This document shows, one piece after another, positions 25,223 through 34,349 of a stretch of DNA of 64,000 nucleotides; position 1 is the first letter of the stretch, and each line of letters starts with the position of its first letter. Origin of the DNA: Sulfurimicrobium sp031426915. GTDB taxonomy: Bacteria > Pseudomonadota > Gammaproteobacteria > Burkholderiales > Sulfuricellaceae. The stretch is taken from the NCBI GenBank assembly GCA_031426915.1, contig JASJPB010000041.1, positions 1 to 64,000 of the forward strand, written 5' to 3'. The notes below the pieces were generated by a model. That model made no database searches and was not told where the DNA came from. It saw only the letters and a program-made list of their open reading frames with translations. Position numbers and translations under genes: made by a program.

Positions 25223-26878
25223 ATGACCAATCTGGCCCAACTGCTCGCCCAGCATCTCGCCACACCGGAGAAGATTCTCTACAGCCAGTTCCAGGACGGT
25301 TCGTGGCAGAATTTTTCTTGCGCCGATGTAGTACGACTGGCGGCGCGCTGGCAACAGGCATTTCGCCGCGACGGCTTGCAGACAGGCGATCGAGTGGCGA
25401 TTTGCCTCAAGAACAGCGTCAATTGGGTGGTAGCAGATCTGGCCGCATTGGGACTGGGGTTGGTGGTGGTTCCGCTGTACCTGGACGACAACGCGGAGAA
25501 CACCGCCTGGGGCCTGAAAGACTCCGGCGCCCGGCTGGCGGTGCTGGAGAGCGCGCGCCATCATGCCACACTGCGGGCGGCAATGCCGGAGTTGCCGCCT
25601 ACGGTCTGCGTGCAGGATGGCAACCCCGGCATGGTCACCCTGGCCGCATGGCTGCCACCGTCCGGTGCCGATTTCGAGGTCCGCGAGCTGGATCCCGACG
25701 CTCTCGCCACCATTGTCTACACCTCGGGCACTTCCGGCAGGTCCAAAGGCGTCATGCTTTCCCATGGCAACATTCTCGCCAACGTGAAAGCCTCCATGGA
25801 AGTGGTCCGTCTGCATGACCAGGACAGCCTGCTCTCGGTGCTCCCCCTGTCCCACATGTTCGAGCGCACTTGCGGTTATTACCTGCCCCTAGCGGCGGGC
25901 ATCAGGGTGGCATACTCACGGGGCATTCAGCAGATCGGCGAAGACCTTGCCTTTCATCGTCCTACGGTACTTATCGCCGTGCCCAGGGTTTTCGAGCGTT
26001 TTCAGGCACGGCTGGAAAAAACCCTGGCGACATCTCCGATCAGGCACGCCTTGTTCCGTCTCACCGTGCACCTTGGCTGGCGACGTTTCAAGCATCAGGC
26101 CACAGTGCCGGAACGCTTGCTGTATGGCCTGTTGCGGCGTGTCGTTGCCGCCCCCGTTCTTGAGCGCCTCGGCGGCAGGCTGTGCCTCGCCGTCGCGGGC
26201 GGAGCCAAGCTCGAATTGCGCATCGCGCAAACCTTCATCGGTCTCGGCCTCAACCTGATCCAGGGCTATGGCCTGACCGAGGCATCCCCGGTGGTGGCCG
26301 CAAACCGCGAATGGGACAACGACCCCGCCACGGTCGGACGACCTCTCAAGGACATCGAAACCCGTGTCAACGAAGCAGGAGAACTGCTGGTGCGAGGGCC
26401 ATCGGTGATGCGGGGGTACTGGAACAATCCGGAAGCCAGCGCCAAAGTGCTGGAATCTTCCGGCTGGCTCAACACCGGCGACCTGGTGGAAATCAGGGAC
26501 GGCAGGATCACCATCATGGGCCGCAGCAAGGATATCCTGGTGCTGTCCAACGGAGAGAAAGTCTCGCCCCAGGATGTGGAAATCGCCATTCTGGACGATC
26601 CCATTTTTGAGCAAGTACTGCTGATCGGGGAGGGAAAGCCCTTCTTCGCGCTACTAGCGGTAACCCAGGAGCGCGAAGAGAAGACCCTGGTCAGGCGCGC
26701 CAATGCCCAGCTCAAACACTTTCCGCGTTATGTGCGGGTACGCCGCGTCGTCGCGCTGGACGAGCCGTGGACGGTAGAAAACGGGTTGCTCACGCCGACA
26801 ATGAAAATCAAACGCAGCGCGGTACTGGAACAGTACCGGCCATTGATCGAGCAGATTTATCAGGCTAGAAAGGCTTGA
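25223..26878 (+). CDS. Long-chain acyl-CoA synthetase (AMP-forming)
   Basis: 551 residues. ANL superfamily: phosphate loop IVYTSGTSGRSKGVMLSH near residue 170, LPLSHMFERTCGYYLP, adenine-site GYGLTEASPVV, hinge region LNTGDLVEIRDGRITIMGRSKDILVLSNGEKVSPQDVE, and the catalytic Lys in LTPTMKIKRS. It activates fatty acids to acyl-CoA via acyl-AMP. The FAA1-like pattern supports long chains, but the chain length is not proven. Its end overlaps hemJ on the other strand by 14 bases. Confidence 0.92.
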   Translation: MTNLAQLLAQHLATPEKILYSQFQDGSWQNFSCADVVRLAARWQQAFRRDGLQTGDRVAICLKNSVNWVVADLAALGLGLVVVPLYLDDNAENTAWGLKDSGARLAVLESARHHATLRAAMPELPPTVCVQDGNPGMVTLAAWLPPSGADFEVRELDPDALATIVYTSGTSGRSKGVMLSHGNILANVKASMEVVRLHDQDSLLSVLPLSHMFERTCGYYLPLAAGIRVAYSRGIQQIGEDLAFHRPTVLIAVPRVFERFQARLEKTLATSPIRHALFRLTVHLGWRRFKHQATVPERLLYGLLRRVVAAPVLERLGGRLCLAVAGGAKLELRIAQTFIGLGLNLIQGYGLTEASPVVAANREWDNDPATVGRPLKDIETRVNEAGELLVRGPSVMRGYWNNPEASAKVLESSGWLNTGDLVEIRDGRITIMGRSKDILVLSNGEKVSPQDVEIAILDDPIFEQVLLIGEGKPFFALLAVTQEREEKTLVRRANAQLKHFPRYVRVRRVVALDEPWTVENGLLTPTMKIKRSAVLEQYRPLIEQIYQARKA

Positions 26879-27275
26879 CCACCACCAGTATCACCACCGC
26901 CGCCAGGATCAGCACCGGCAATTCGTTCATCCAGCGGTAGAAAACATGGCCGCGACGGTTACGCCCGTGCTGGAAATCCGCAACAATCCTGCCGCAGTAC
27001 CAGTGATAGACCACCAATAACACGACCAGTGCCAGTTTCGCGTGCAACCACCCCCCGGCAAAACCGTAACCGAGCCAGAGCCACAGGCCGAAGCTAACCG
27101 CCAGCACTGCGAGTGGCGTCATGAAGCGGTACAACTTGTGCTCCATAAGTTTGAAGCGCTCGGAAGTAGCCTCGTCGTCCACCATGGCATGATTGACAAA
27201 CAGCCGTGGCAAATAGAACAGGCCGGCGAACCAGCTCACCACGAAAATGATGTGAAACGCTTTAATCCAGAGCAT
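26865..27275 (-). CDS. hemJ: Protoporphyrinogen IX oxidase HemJ
   Basis: 136 residues with four membrane segments. Conserved family features: KAFHIIFVVSWFAGLFYLPRLFV at the N terminus with the haem-linked His, YRFMTPLAVLAVSFGLWLW, WLHAKLALVVLLVVYH and the late RWMNELPVLILA. HemJ converts protoporphyrinogen to protoporphyrin, the penultimate haem step, in bacteria that lack HemG/HemY. Length fits. CopD-type proteins share the fold, but this size and these motifs are of HemJ. Confidence 0.93.
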   Translation of the reverse strand: MLWIKAFHIIFVVSWFAGLFYLPRLFVNHAMVDDEATSERFKLMEHKLYRFMTPLAVLAVSFGLWLWLGYGFAGGWLHAKLALVVLLVVYHWYCGRIVADFQHGRNRRGHVFYRWMNELPVLILAAVVILVVVKPF

Positions 27276-27332
27276 GGGCGGGAATGACGATGGGAGTATG
27301 ATGGCCGGGAATTATAAGGCCACACTGAAACG

Positions 27333-27875
27333 ATGACTATCCCGCAACGCGTGCGCGCATTTTTTTCCTGGCGCAGATGGCGTCCCGACATCTGGACCCT
27401 GCTGCTCATCGGCGCCATTATTTACATCTGGTTCCGCCCACCCGCATGGGTAAGCGAGGAACACCGCGCAGTGCAGGGCGTGCAGGCAAGCCTGCTGGAC
27501 GGGCGCGTGGTCGGTCTGGAGCAACTGCGCGGCAAGGTGGTGCTGGTGAATTTCTGGGCCACCTGGTGTCCCTATTGCCGCCACGAAATGCCGGCGATGG
27601 AAGATTTTTATCGTGATTACCGTGAAAAAGGGTTCGAGATCCTGGCCCTTAGCCAGGACGAAGATCCGGCCACCGTGAAGGGTTTCATGACGCGGGAAGG
27701 GTATCATTTTCCCGCCGCCATGGCGGATGCATCAAACGCTACCGCCTTCGGCGGCGTGAGCCGCTTGCCGACATCGTTTGTGATCGACAAGCAAGGCATC
27801 GTGCGCCACAAGATCAGTGGCCAGCTCCATTATGCCCGCCTGAAAAGCCTGGTGGAACCGCTACTGGCGGAGTAG
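27333..27875 (+). CDS. TlpA/ResA-type thioredoxin, membrane anchored
   Basis: 180 residues. An N-terminal membrane anchor (IWTLLLIGAIIYIWF) is followed by a periplasmic thioredoxin fold with the redox motif NFWATWCPYCRHEMP near residue 75 and the cis-Pro region SRLPTSFVIDKQG. Such proteins reduce or isomerise disulfides, for example during cytochrome c maturation or copper handling. It is divergent from hemJ. The electron partner is unknown. Confidence 0.9.
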   Translation: MTIPQRVRAFFSWRRWRPDIWTLLLIGAIIYIWFRPPAWVSEEHRAVQGVQASLLDGRVVGLEQLRGKVVLVNFWATWCPYCRHEMPAMEDFYRDYREKGFEILALSQDEDPATVKGFMTREGYHFPAAMADASNATAFGGVSRLPTSFVIDKQGIVRHKISGQLHYARLKSLVEPLLAE

Positions 27876-27890
27876 CCGCCGGCGACAGGT

Positions 27891-28063
27891 GGGCTAGTGG
27901 TCTGCTTCGCAAATGCCGGAACATGAAAACACGTCTTCCGGCCCGTGGCGGCGTTGCTCATCCTCGCAATAGGCGCGGCTATTGCTGCGGTTCGCGCCTT
28001 GCCACAGACCGGAATCCATCGTTTTCATCTTGTTCCTTGATTTACGAAGCAGACCACTAGCCC
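27891..28063. repeat. 19-bp perfect inverted repeat enclosing a small ORF
   Basis: GGGCTAGTGGTCTGCTTCG at 27891-27909 recurs as its exact reverse complement at 28045-28063, giving a 173-bp unit. The right arm contains the dinB stop codon and the left arm contains the stop of a 44-codon ORF that lies between the arms. No target-site duplication is evident at the edges. It could be a miniature mobile element or a long RNA stem-loop in the dinB 3' region. Confidence 0.75.
27894..28028 (-). CDS. Small cysteine-rich protein inside the inverted repeat
   Basis: 44 residues beginning MKTMDSGLWQGANRS and ending EDVFSCSGICEADH. AAGGAACAAG sits directly before the ATG, a usable ribosome site. Three Cys and two His (YCEDEQRRHG, CSGIC, DH) could bind a metal. 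It starts 29 bases after the dinB stop, so it could be translated from the dinB mRNA. I do not recognise a family. The plausible start signal and composition support coding, but with so short a frame chance cannot be excluded. Confidence 0.45.
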   Translation of the reverse strand: MKTMDSGLWQGANRSNSRAYCEDEQRRHGPEDVFSCSGICEADH

Positions 28064-28596
28064 TTGCCTCCGCTGTTGCCGCGCAGATTTTCCAGGCTAC
28101 GCTCCATCTCGCGCTTGTAGAAAATGAAATCCATTTCCGGCACCGGTGCACCCAGGCGCATCGCCACCGCAATCACCTGCCCGCGCTGGTGGGCGGCGTG
28201 AGTCATGACATGCGTCAGCGCATCCCGAACCCATATCTGGCAGGGCTGGCTACGGGTATCGAGATAGCTGACCTGCTCATCGAAAAACGACTCCGGTTGC
28301 GCCTCCAGCCAGCGCTGCATGTCACGGAACTCCTGGCGCAAGGCATGCTTCAGCTCTTTCCAGTCAGCCACGTAAAGTTCTTCGCGCCCTACCTGTTCCT
28401 GCCGCAGGTGCGACATCCAGTTACGGGTCACGATCAGGATATGGTTCAGGGTTTTGTGAAGGCTTTCGAATACCATGCCCTGATTGCTGCGGCGAGCTTC
28501 ATCGTCAAGCACATCCAGCGATACGAATAACACGTCATTGGCCCAGTGCTGGTAATCCGCCTGGTAAACGAAATGCTTCTTCAACGTGGTCATCAT
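28057..28596 (-). CDS. DinB-family protein
   Basis: 179 residues, four-helix DinB/YfiT-like fold. The metal-site histidines are at NHILIVTRNWM and THVMTHAAHQRGQ; the N-terminal HFVYQADYQHWANDVLF is typical. Members are often thiol- or metal-dependent transferases of unknown substrate; the DNA-damage name is historical. The start overlaps the TlpA-like stop (ATGATG), so it is coupled to the redox gene upstream. Confidence 0.87.
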   Translation of the reverse strand: MMTTLKKHFVYQADYQHWANDVLFVSLDVLDDEARRSNQGMVFESLHKTLNHILIVTRNWMSHLRQEQVGREELYVADWKELKHALRQEFRDMQRWLEAQPESFFDEQVSYLDTRSQPCQIWVRDALTHVMTHAAHQRGQVIAVAMRLGAPVPEMDFIFYKREMERSLENLRGNSGGKG

Positions 28597-29096
28597 GTCG
28601 CACCTCCCAACTGCTGGTCTAGAAGCATGAATAACTTGGGGAAATCCAGTTCTCCTAGGGTTTGCTGGAGAATCATTCCCTTCTGGTCGATTATGAACGT
28701 AGTTGGCGTCAGCTTCACCTGGTTGAACGCCTTTGCCGCCTCACCGCTTCCGTCCAGCGCGACAGTAAAGGGCAGGCCGCGCTGTCGGACAAAATTGTTC
28801 ACATACTCCGGCGAATCGTAACTCATCGCCACCGCCACCACCTCCAGGCCGCGCGCATGATATTTGCGGTAGGTTTCCACCAGTTGCGGCATTTCCTTGA
28901 TACAGCCGGGGCAACTGGTGGCCCAGAAGTTCACCAGCACCACCTTGCCGCGCAAACTGTCGAGCGCAAGCTGCTTGCCCTCCAGGGTGGTGAATGCGAG
29001 CTGCGGAGCCATCGGCTTTTTGGACACGGTAAACAGCAACAAGGCCGCCAGCGCCAATATGCCAATAGCGATTAGAACATGCTTTTTTGCTTGCAT
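28593..29096 (-). CDS. TlpA-family thioredoxin
   Basis: 167 residues. N-terminal membrane anchor (VLIAIGILALAALLLFTV), then a thioredoxin fold with active site NFWATSCPGCIKEMP and cis-Pro loop KLTPTTFIIDQKG. It is exported and probably reduces disulfides in the periplasm. Starts at ATG 29096, overlapping the murU stop by three to four bases, and its own stop overlaps dinB. This is the second TlpA-like protein within 2 kb, pointing the opposite way. Confidence 0.9.
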   Translation of the reverse strand: MQAKKHVLIAIGILALAALLLFTVSKKPMAPQLAFTTLEGKQLALDSLRGKVVLVNFWATSCPGCIKEMPQLVETYRKYHARGLEVVAVAMSYDSPEYVNNFVRQRGLPFTVALDGSGEAAKAFNQVKLTPTTFIIDQKGMILQQTLGELDFPKLFMLLDQQLGGAT

Positions 29097-29761
29097 CAAA
29101 CCCCTCTCAATATGCTGTCCAGTTCCTTCAGCCGCTGCGGCGTGCCAACATCCACCCATGGTCCGGCGTAATGCACGCCCCCCACTTTGCCGTGATCCAT
29201 CGCCGCGCGCAACAGGGGCGCGAGTTTAGCCCTGACACCCTGGCCGATGGCAGCAAAAAATTCCGGGCGGTAGACTGCGATCCCGCTGAAAGTCAGCATG
29301 CGCTCGCCCTGCTGGCGAACCCGGCCATCTTCCAGTGCGAAGTCTCCACCCGGGTGCTGAACGGGATTATCCACCAGCACCAGATAGGCAAGTTGCTGCT
29401 CCGGCATGGACAAATCAGTCAGCGCGGAAAAATCCAGCTCGCAGTACACGTCCCCGTTCACCACCAGGAACGGGGCTTCACCCAGCAGCGGCAAGGCATT
29501 GGCGATCCCGCCCGCCGTTTCCAGCGCTTCCGCTTCCGGCGAGTAGCGGATGCTTACCCCAAGGCGCGCGCCATTACCGAGTGTGGACTCGATTTGCGCC
29601 CCAAGATGGGCGTGGTTGATTACCAGTTCCCGCATCCCGGCGCGCGCCAGGCTCTCGATATGCCACTGGATTAGCGGCTTACCGCCCACTTCCAGCAACG
29701 GCTTGGGGGTCAGGTCGGTGAGCGGGCGCATGCGCTCGCCGCGACCGGCCGCAAGGATCAT
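29096..29761 (-). CDS. murU: N-acetylmuramate alpha-1-phosphate uridylyltransferase
   Basis: 221 residues from ATG 29761. Nucleotidyltransferase motif MILAAGRGERMRPLTDLTPKPLLEVGGKPLIQ, with metal site VNGDVYCEL. MurU makes UDP-MurNAc from MurNAc-1-P in cell-wall recycling, bypassing fosfomycin-sensitive synthesis. It sits directly after amgK, the kinase of the previous step. Family members usually begin MKAMILAAG; here the preceding in-frame codons are CTG AAA GCC, and CTG overlaps the amgK stop, so translation may start at CTG 29770. Confidence 0.92.
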   Translation of the reverse strand: MILAAGRGERMRPLTDLTPKPLLEVGGKPLIQWHIESLARAGMRELVINHAHLGAQIESTLGNGARLGVSIRYSPEAEALETAGGIANALPLLGEAPFLVVNGDVYCELDFSALTDLSMPEQQLAYLVLVDNPVQHPGGDFALEDGRVRQQGERMLTFSGIAVYRPEFFAAIGQGVRAKLAPLLRAAMDHGKVGGVHYAGPWVDVGTPQRLKELDSILRGV

Positions 29762-29766
29762 GGCTT

Positions 29767-30759
29767 TCAGAAACTATACCCCACCGCCGCCTGTTTATTT
29801 TCCAGCTCGTCCAGCAAACGCAGCAACGGCGTCAGGGCATTGTAGCGCTCGCAGGCTTTGCGCAGGTAAGTCATGACCAGCGGCATGTCTCCGAGATAGC
29901 CGTCCTTGCCATCGCGATGGTAGAGCCGGGCGAAGATGCCCAGCACCTTGATGTGGCGCTGCACGCCCATCCACTCGAAGTCGCGGTAGAACTCATAGAA
30001 ATCCGCGTTCACCGGCAATCCGGCTTTTTTCGCGCGTTCCCAGTAGCGGATGCACCAGTCCAGCACCCGTTCCTCGTCCCACTTGATATATGCGTCCTTG
30101 AACAGGGAAGCCAGGTCGTAGGTGATGGGGCCGTACACCGCGTCCTGAAAGTCCAGCACCCCGGGGTTGGGGGCTGCCACCATCAGGTTGCGCGAGTGAT
30201 AATCGCGATGGACGTAGACTTTGGGCTGCGCCAGATTATTCAGCATGATCAGGGTGAAGGTCCGTTCCAGCATATCGCACTGGGAGCTGCTTAGTTCCGT
30301 CTGAACATGCTTGACCGCATACCATTCCGGAAACAGGCGCATTTCCCGCATCAACAGCGTCTCGTCGTAGAGCGGCAACACATCCTGCCTGCTTGCGAGC
30401 TGGATCTTTATCAGCGCATCGATGGCGTCAAGGTAAAGCGCATCGGCATTGTTTTCGTTCAGTGCCTGAAGATAGGTGGTGTGACCGAGATCGGACAGCA
30501 GCAGGAAACCCTGCCGCACATCCTGGGCCACGATCCTGGGCACATGAGCCCCTGCCGCGCCGAACAATTCCGCCACGCGCAGAAACGGCCCGCAATCTTC
30601 CTGCTGGGGCGGAGCGTCCATGACGATGTGCGTGACGCCGTCGGCCTTGACCCTGAAATAACGGCGGAAACTGGCATCGGCGGATGCCGGCTCCACGCTC
30701 CAGCCCGCCTCCGGAAACTGGACTCGCAACCAGTCATGCATGCGTTCTATACGTTCCAC
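29767..30759 (-). CDS. amgK: Anomeric N-acetylmuramate/N-acetylglucosamine kinase
   Basis: 330 residues of the aminoglycoside phosphotransferase fold. The catalytic loop reads YVHRDYHSRNLMV and the metal-binding motif GVLDFQDAVYGPITYDLASL. Together with the adjacent murU it forms the known peptidoglycan-recycling pair (MurNAc to MurNAc-1-P to UDP-MurNAc). It is transcribed divergently from lptD, as is common in pseudomonads and Betaproteobacteria. Confidence 0.94.
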   Translation of the reverse strand: MERIERMHDWLRVQFPEAGWSVEPASADASFRRYFRVKADGVTHIVMDAPPQQEDCGPFLRVAELFGAAGAHVPRIVAQDVRQGFLLLSDLGHTTYLQALNENNADALYLDAIDALIKIQLASRQDVLPLYDETLLMREMRLFPEWYAVKHVQTELSSSQCDMLERTFTLIMLNNLAQPKVYVHRDYHSRNLMVAAPNPGVLDFQDAVYGPITYDLASLFKDAYIKWDEERVLDWCIRYWERAKKAGLPVNADFYEFYRDFEWMGVQRHIKVLGIFARLYHRDGKDGYLGDMPLVMTYLRKACERYNALTPLLRLLDELENKQAAVGYSF

Positions 30760-30832
30760 AAGTACCTTGCCTCATTGCTTAAATCGGGGAATTGTGCGAT
30801 TTTAGCACTTCCGCGAAGCACCCCAATTAAGA

Positions 30833-33049
30833 ATGCATACGCTCCGCCCTATCCTTGCCGCCCTAGCCCTGCTAATCCTGCCACTCGATCTCCATGCCGA
30901 AGACGATGTCCTGGAGCTGCGCCCGCAAACTTCTCTCATAACCGAATATCCCGCCGACGAGCCGACACCGGTCTTCATCCGCGCCGACCGCATGAGCGGC
31001 AGGCAGGATGGCGAAATCGAGGCCGAGGGAGAAGTCGAGCTGCGCAAGCGAGGCCAGACCGTGGACGCGGATCGCCTCAATTACAAGCAACCGGAGGACG
31101 AAGTACACGCCGAAGGACATGTGCGCATCGAGCAGAAAGGCTCCGTCGCCACCGGTCCTGAACTCAGGATGAAACTGGAAACGCGTCAGGGTTTCATGCG
31201 CGAACCGGCATACAGACTCACCCAGCCCGATGCCCACGGCACGGCGGAAAATCTGGAATTCCTGGGGGAGGACAAATACCGGATAACCCAGGGTAGCTAC
31301 ACCACATGCAGCGAGGGCAATGACGACTGGTTCATGCGTACCAGCGAAATGGAGCTTGACCGCACCACGCAGGTCGGGACGGCATCCGGCGCCAGCGTAT
31401 ATTTCAAGGGAGTGCCGTTCCTGTACACCCCCTGGCTGACGTTCCCCCTCAACAACCAGCGCAAGTCGGGCTTTCTTCCACCGACCTTCGGTAGCAGCGG
31501 CAAGAGCGGGGCCGAATTTTCCCTGCCTTATTACTGGAATATCGCCCCCGAGCAGGATGCCACCATTACGCCCCGGCTGCTGAGCAAACGCGGCCTGCAA
31601 CTGAGCGGCCAATACCGCTACCTGAATCCGGCTTATTCCGGCGAAACGCGCCTGGAAACCCTGCCCAACGACAACATCACCGGCAGCAACCGCTATGCGC
31701 TGTGGATGCGCCACGGCCAGAATCTTGGATCGGGTTGGGCTGCCGGGTTGAATCTGCAAACAGTTTCGGACGATGACTATTTCCGCGACCTGACCACCAC
31801 CCTCGCCACCACCTCCCAGACCAATCTGCCGCGCGAAGGCGCCTTGGCGTACAACGGCTATGGCCTGAATTTCCTGACCCGGGTGCAACGTTTTCAGACC
31901 CTGCAGGATCCGCTCGCCCCCCTGACACCGCCCTATGGCCGCGCGCCCCAGATGCTTCTCAATGGCTCATGGCGCAACTTCCCTGCGCTGGACCTTGGGC
32001 TGTCCAGCGAATGGGTGGATTTCACGCACCCGACCCTGATCAACGGCAAACGTCTCAGCTTTTATCCCAACATCAGCCTGCCTCTGGCGCGCAGCTTTGC
32101 CTTTGTCACGCCCAAGCTCGGCATGCACGCCACCCGCTATACGCTTGGGGACAACAACAGCACTGACTTGGCAGATACCACGCGCACCCTGCCGATCTTC
32201 AGCCTCGACAGCGGCCTGTTTTTCGAACGGGAATTGCAACTGAGCGGTACGGATTTCATCCAGACCCTGGAGCCACGGCTGTATTACCTCAACATTCCGT
32301 ATCGCGACCAAAGCAAATTGCCCAACTTCGACTCCGCCCTGGCGGATTTGAATTATGTTCAGATGTTTGCCGAAAACCAGTTCGTCGGCGGCGACAGGAT
32401 CAACGACGCAAACCAACTGACAATGGCGCTCACCACCCGCTTGCTCGACCCCAGCAGCGGCCAGGAACGGCTGCGCGCCGCCATCGGTCAGCGCTATTAC
32501 TTCAAGGATCAGCAAGTCACGCTGGACGGGGCGGCACGCAGCGACAGGTCTTCCGACATTCTGGCCACTTTCAGCGGTCGGGTCACGCCGTTCTGGAGCG
32601 TAGACACCGGGATACAATACACCCCCGGCCAGCAGCAATTCGAAAAGTCCAATATCGGTGTGCGTTACCAGCCCGAACCGGGCAAGGCGCTTAATCTCGG
32701 CTACCGTTTTACCCGCGACATCCTGAAACAGGTGGACATTTCCACCCAGTGGCCGATTTCCGGCCGTTGGCAGGCCATGGGCCGCTTGAACTACTCATTC
32801 CTCGACAGCAAAATCTTGGAAGGGCTGGCCGGGGTTGAATATAATGGGGGCTGCTGGGCAGCACGAATGGTGATGCACAACTTCGCCACGGCCACTTCGC
32901 AGGCAAGTAACTCGATATACTTCCAGCTCGAATTGTTCGGACTGGGGAAAATCGGCTCCAACCCGTTGGACATCCTGAAACGGAACATTTCCGGCTATGC
33001 GCAAACCAATCAACTTTCCTCTCCGGCTATTACCCATGAACCGTACTAA
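30833..33049 (+). CDS. lptD: LPS-assembly protein LptD
   Basis: 738 residues with signal peptide. The N-terminal periplasmic jellyroll (OstA domain) has ADRMSGRQDGEIEAEGEVELRKRGQTVDADRLNY and spans to about residue 170. The rest is the 26-strand barrel, with typical SGFLPPTFGSSGKSGAEFSLPYYWNIAPEQDATITPRLLSKRG. One Cys lies in SYTTCSEGN and one in NGGCWAARM, enough for the single inter-domain disulfide. With LptE it inserts lipopolysaccharide in the outer leaflet. It overlaps surA by 14 bases. Confidence 0.97.
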   Translation: MHTLRPILAALALLILPLDLHAEDDVLELRPQTSLITEYPADEPTPVFIRADRMSGRQDGEIEAEGEVELRKRGQTVDADRLNYKQPEDEVHAEGHVRIEQKGSVATGPELRMKLETRQGFMREPAYRLTQPDAHGTAENLEFLGEDKYRITQGSYTTCSEGNDDWFMRTSEMELDRTTQVGTASGASVYFKGVPFLYTPWLTFPLNNQRKSGFLPPTFGSSGKSGAEFSLPYYWNIAPEQDATITPRLLSKRGLQLSGQYRYLNPAYSGETRLETLPNDNITGSNRYALWMRHGQNLGSGWAAGLNLQTVSDDDYFRDLTTTLATTSQTNLPREGALAYNGYGLNFLTRVQRFQTLQDPLAPLTPPYGRAPQMLLNGSWRNFPALDLGLSSEWVDFTHPTLINGKRLSFYPNISLPLARSFAFVTPKLGMHATRYTLGDNNSTDLADTTRTLPIFSLDSGLFFERELQLSGTDFIQTLEPRLYYLNIPYRDQSKLPNFDSALADLNYVQMFAENQFVGGDRINDANQLTMALTTRLLDPSSGQERLRAAIGQRYYFKDQQVTLDGAARSDRSSDILATFSGRVTPFWSVDTGIQYTPGQQQFEKSNIGVRYQPEPGKALNLGYRFTRDILKQVDISTQWPISGRWQAMGRLNYSFLDSKILEGLAGVEYNGGCWAARMVMHNFATATSQASNSIYFQLELFGLGKIGSNPLDILKRNISGYAQTNQLSSPAITHEPY

Positions 33050-34349
33050 ACCAAGACTGCTGGCTTTATATCTTTCCACGGCCCTGCTCGGCGTCATCCC
33101 GCCGGCATTTGCCGCAGAAACCGGCTCGACCCCCCTCGACCGCATCGTGGCGGTGGTGAATAACGACGTCATCACCCAGCTCGAACTCAACCAGCGCCTG
33201 CGGCTGGTGAGCCAGCAACTCCAGAAACAGGGCACCCCGCTCCCGCCCCGCGAACTGCTGGAAAAACAGCTGCTGGAACGCATCATCATGGACCGGACAC
33301 AGCTTCAGCTGGCCCAGGAAACCGGCGTCAAGGTGGATGACTCCCAGCTTGACAAGACCCTGCAACGCATCGCCCAGGAGAACAAGCTCAGTCAGGACCA
33401 GTTTCGTGCCGCACTGGAAAAGGATGGGGTGAATTTTGCCAAATTCCGCGAGGACATCCGCCACGAAATCATCATGGGACGCCTGCGGGAGCGGGAAGTG
33501 GATAACCGTGTGACCGTCAGCGAAGGTGAAGTGGATAGTTTCCTCGCCATGCATAACGCCGCTGCAGGCGATGGCAATGAGTTCAATCTGGCCCACATTC
33601 TGGTGCGGGTGCCGGAACAAGCCAGCCCGGAGCAGTTGCAGAAGCTCAAGGCCCGGGCCACCCAGGCTCTGGAAGAATTGATGGCGGGCAAGGATTTCCG
33701 CCAGATAGCCGCCAGCCATTCCGATGCTCCCGATGCCCTTGAAGGCGGAGCGATTGGCTGGCGTTCAAGCGGCCAGCTGCCCACGCTGTTCGTGGAGACG
33801 CTGAACGCGCTCAAACCGGGCGAAAACAGCCTGGTCCTGCGCAGCCCGAACGGTTTCCACATTCTCAAGCTGCTCGGAAAACGCGGCAAGGACGCCCCGC
33901 TCATCGTGCGGCAAACCCACGCCCGGCATATCCTGATCAAGGTGAACGAAGTGGTGTCGGAACAGGATGCCAGGACGCGCGCGCTGCAGCTCAAGGAACG
34001 CCTTGACCACGAGGCCAAATTCGAGGAACTGGCGCGACAGTTCTCGGAAGATGGATCAGCCAGCCGCGGCGGAGACTTGAACTGGCTTTCACCTGGCGAC
34101 ACCGTACCGGAATTTGAGAAAGCCATGGATGCCCTGCAACCTGGGCAATTGTCCGAGCCCGTGCGCTCCCCTTTCGGCTGGCACCTGATCCAGGTAATCG
34201 AGCGCCGCAACGAGGACGTGAGCAAGGAACGGCTACGCATGCAGGCGCGCCAGGAAATCCGCGCCCGCAAGGCCGATGAAGCGTATCAGGAATGGTTGCG
34301 CCAATTACGCGATCGGGCTTATGTCGAGTATCGCCTTGAAGAAAAGTAG
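33036..34349 (+). CDS. surA: Periplasmic chaperone / peptidyl-prolyl isomerase SurA
   Basis: 437 residues with signal peptide ending AFA-AETG. Order: SurA N-domain (LDRIVAVVNNDVITQLELNQRLRLV), two parvulin domains (about residues 180-280 with FNLAHILVRVP, and 290-390 with THARHILIKVNE and GGDLNWLSPGDTVPEFEKA), and a C-terminal helix. It escorts outer-membrane proteins, including LptD, to the Bam complex. The ATG at 33036 lies within the end of lptD; a longer upstream frame lacks the signal peptide at its start. Confidence 0.96.
   Translation: MNRTKPRLLALYLSTALLGVIPPAFAAETGSTPLDRIVAVVNNDVITQLELNQRLRLVSQQLQKQGTPLPPRELLEKQLLERIIMDRTQLQLAQETGVKVDDSQLDKTLQRIAQENKLSQDQFRAALEKDGVNFAKFREDIRHEIIMGRLREREVDNRVTVSEGEVDSFLAMHNAAAGDGNEFNLAHILVRVPEQASPEQLQKLKARATQALEELMAGKDFRQIAASHSDAPDALEGGAIGWRSSGQLPTLFVETLNALKPGENSLVLRSPNGFHILKLLGKRGKDAPLIVRQTHARHILIKVNEVVSEQDARTRALQLKERLDHEAKFEELARQFSEDGSASRGGDLNWLSPGDTVPEFEKAMDALQPGQLSEPVRSPFGWHLIQVIERRNEDVSKERLRMQARQEIRARKADEAYQEWLRQLRDRAYVEYRLEEK

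Noticed and set aside
27982..28530. Plus-strand open frame of 182 codons over dinB
   Set aside because: Antisense to a well-supported DinB protein; no coding signals.
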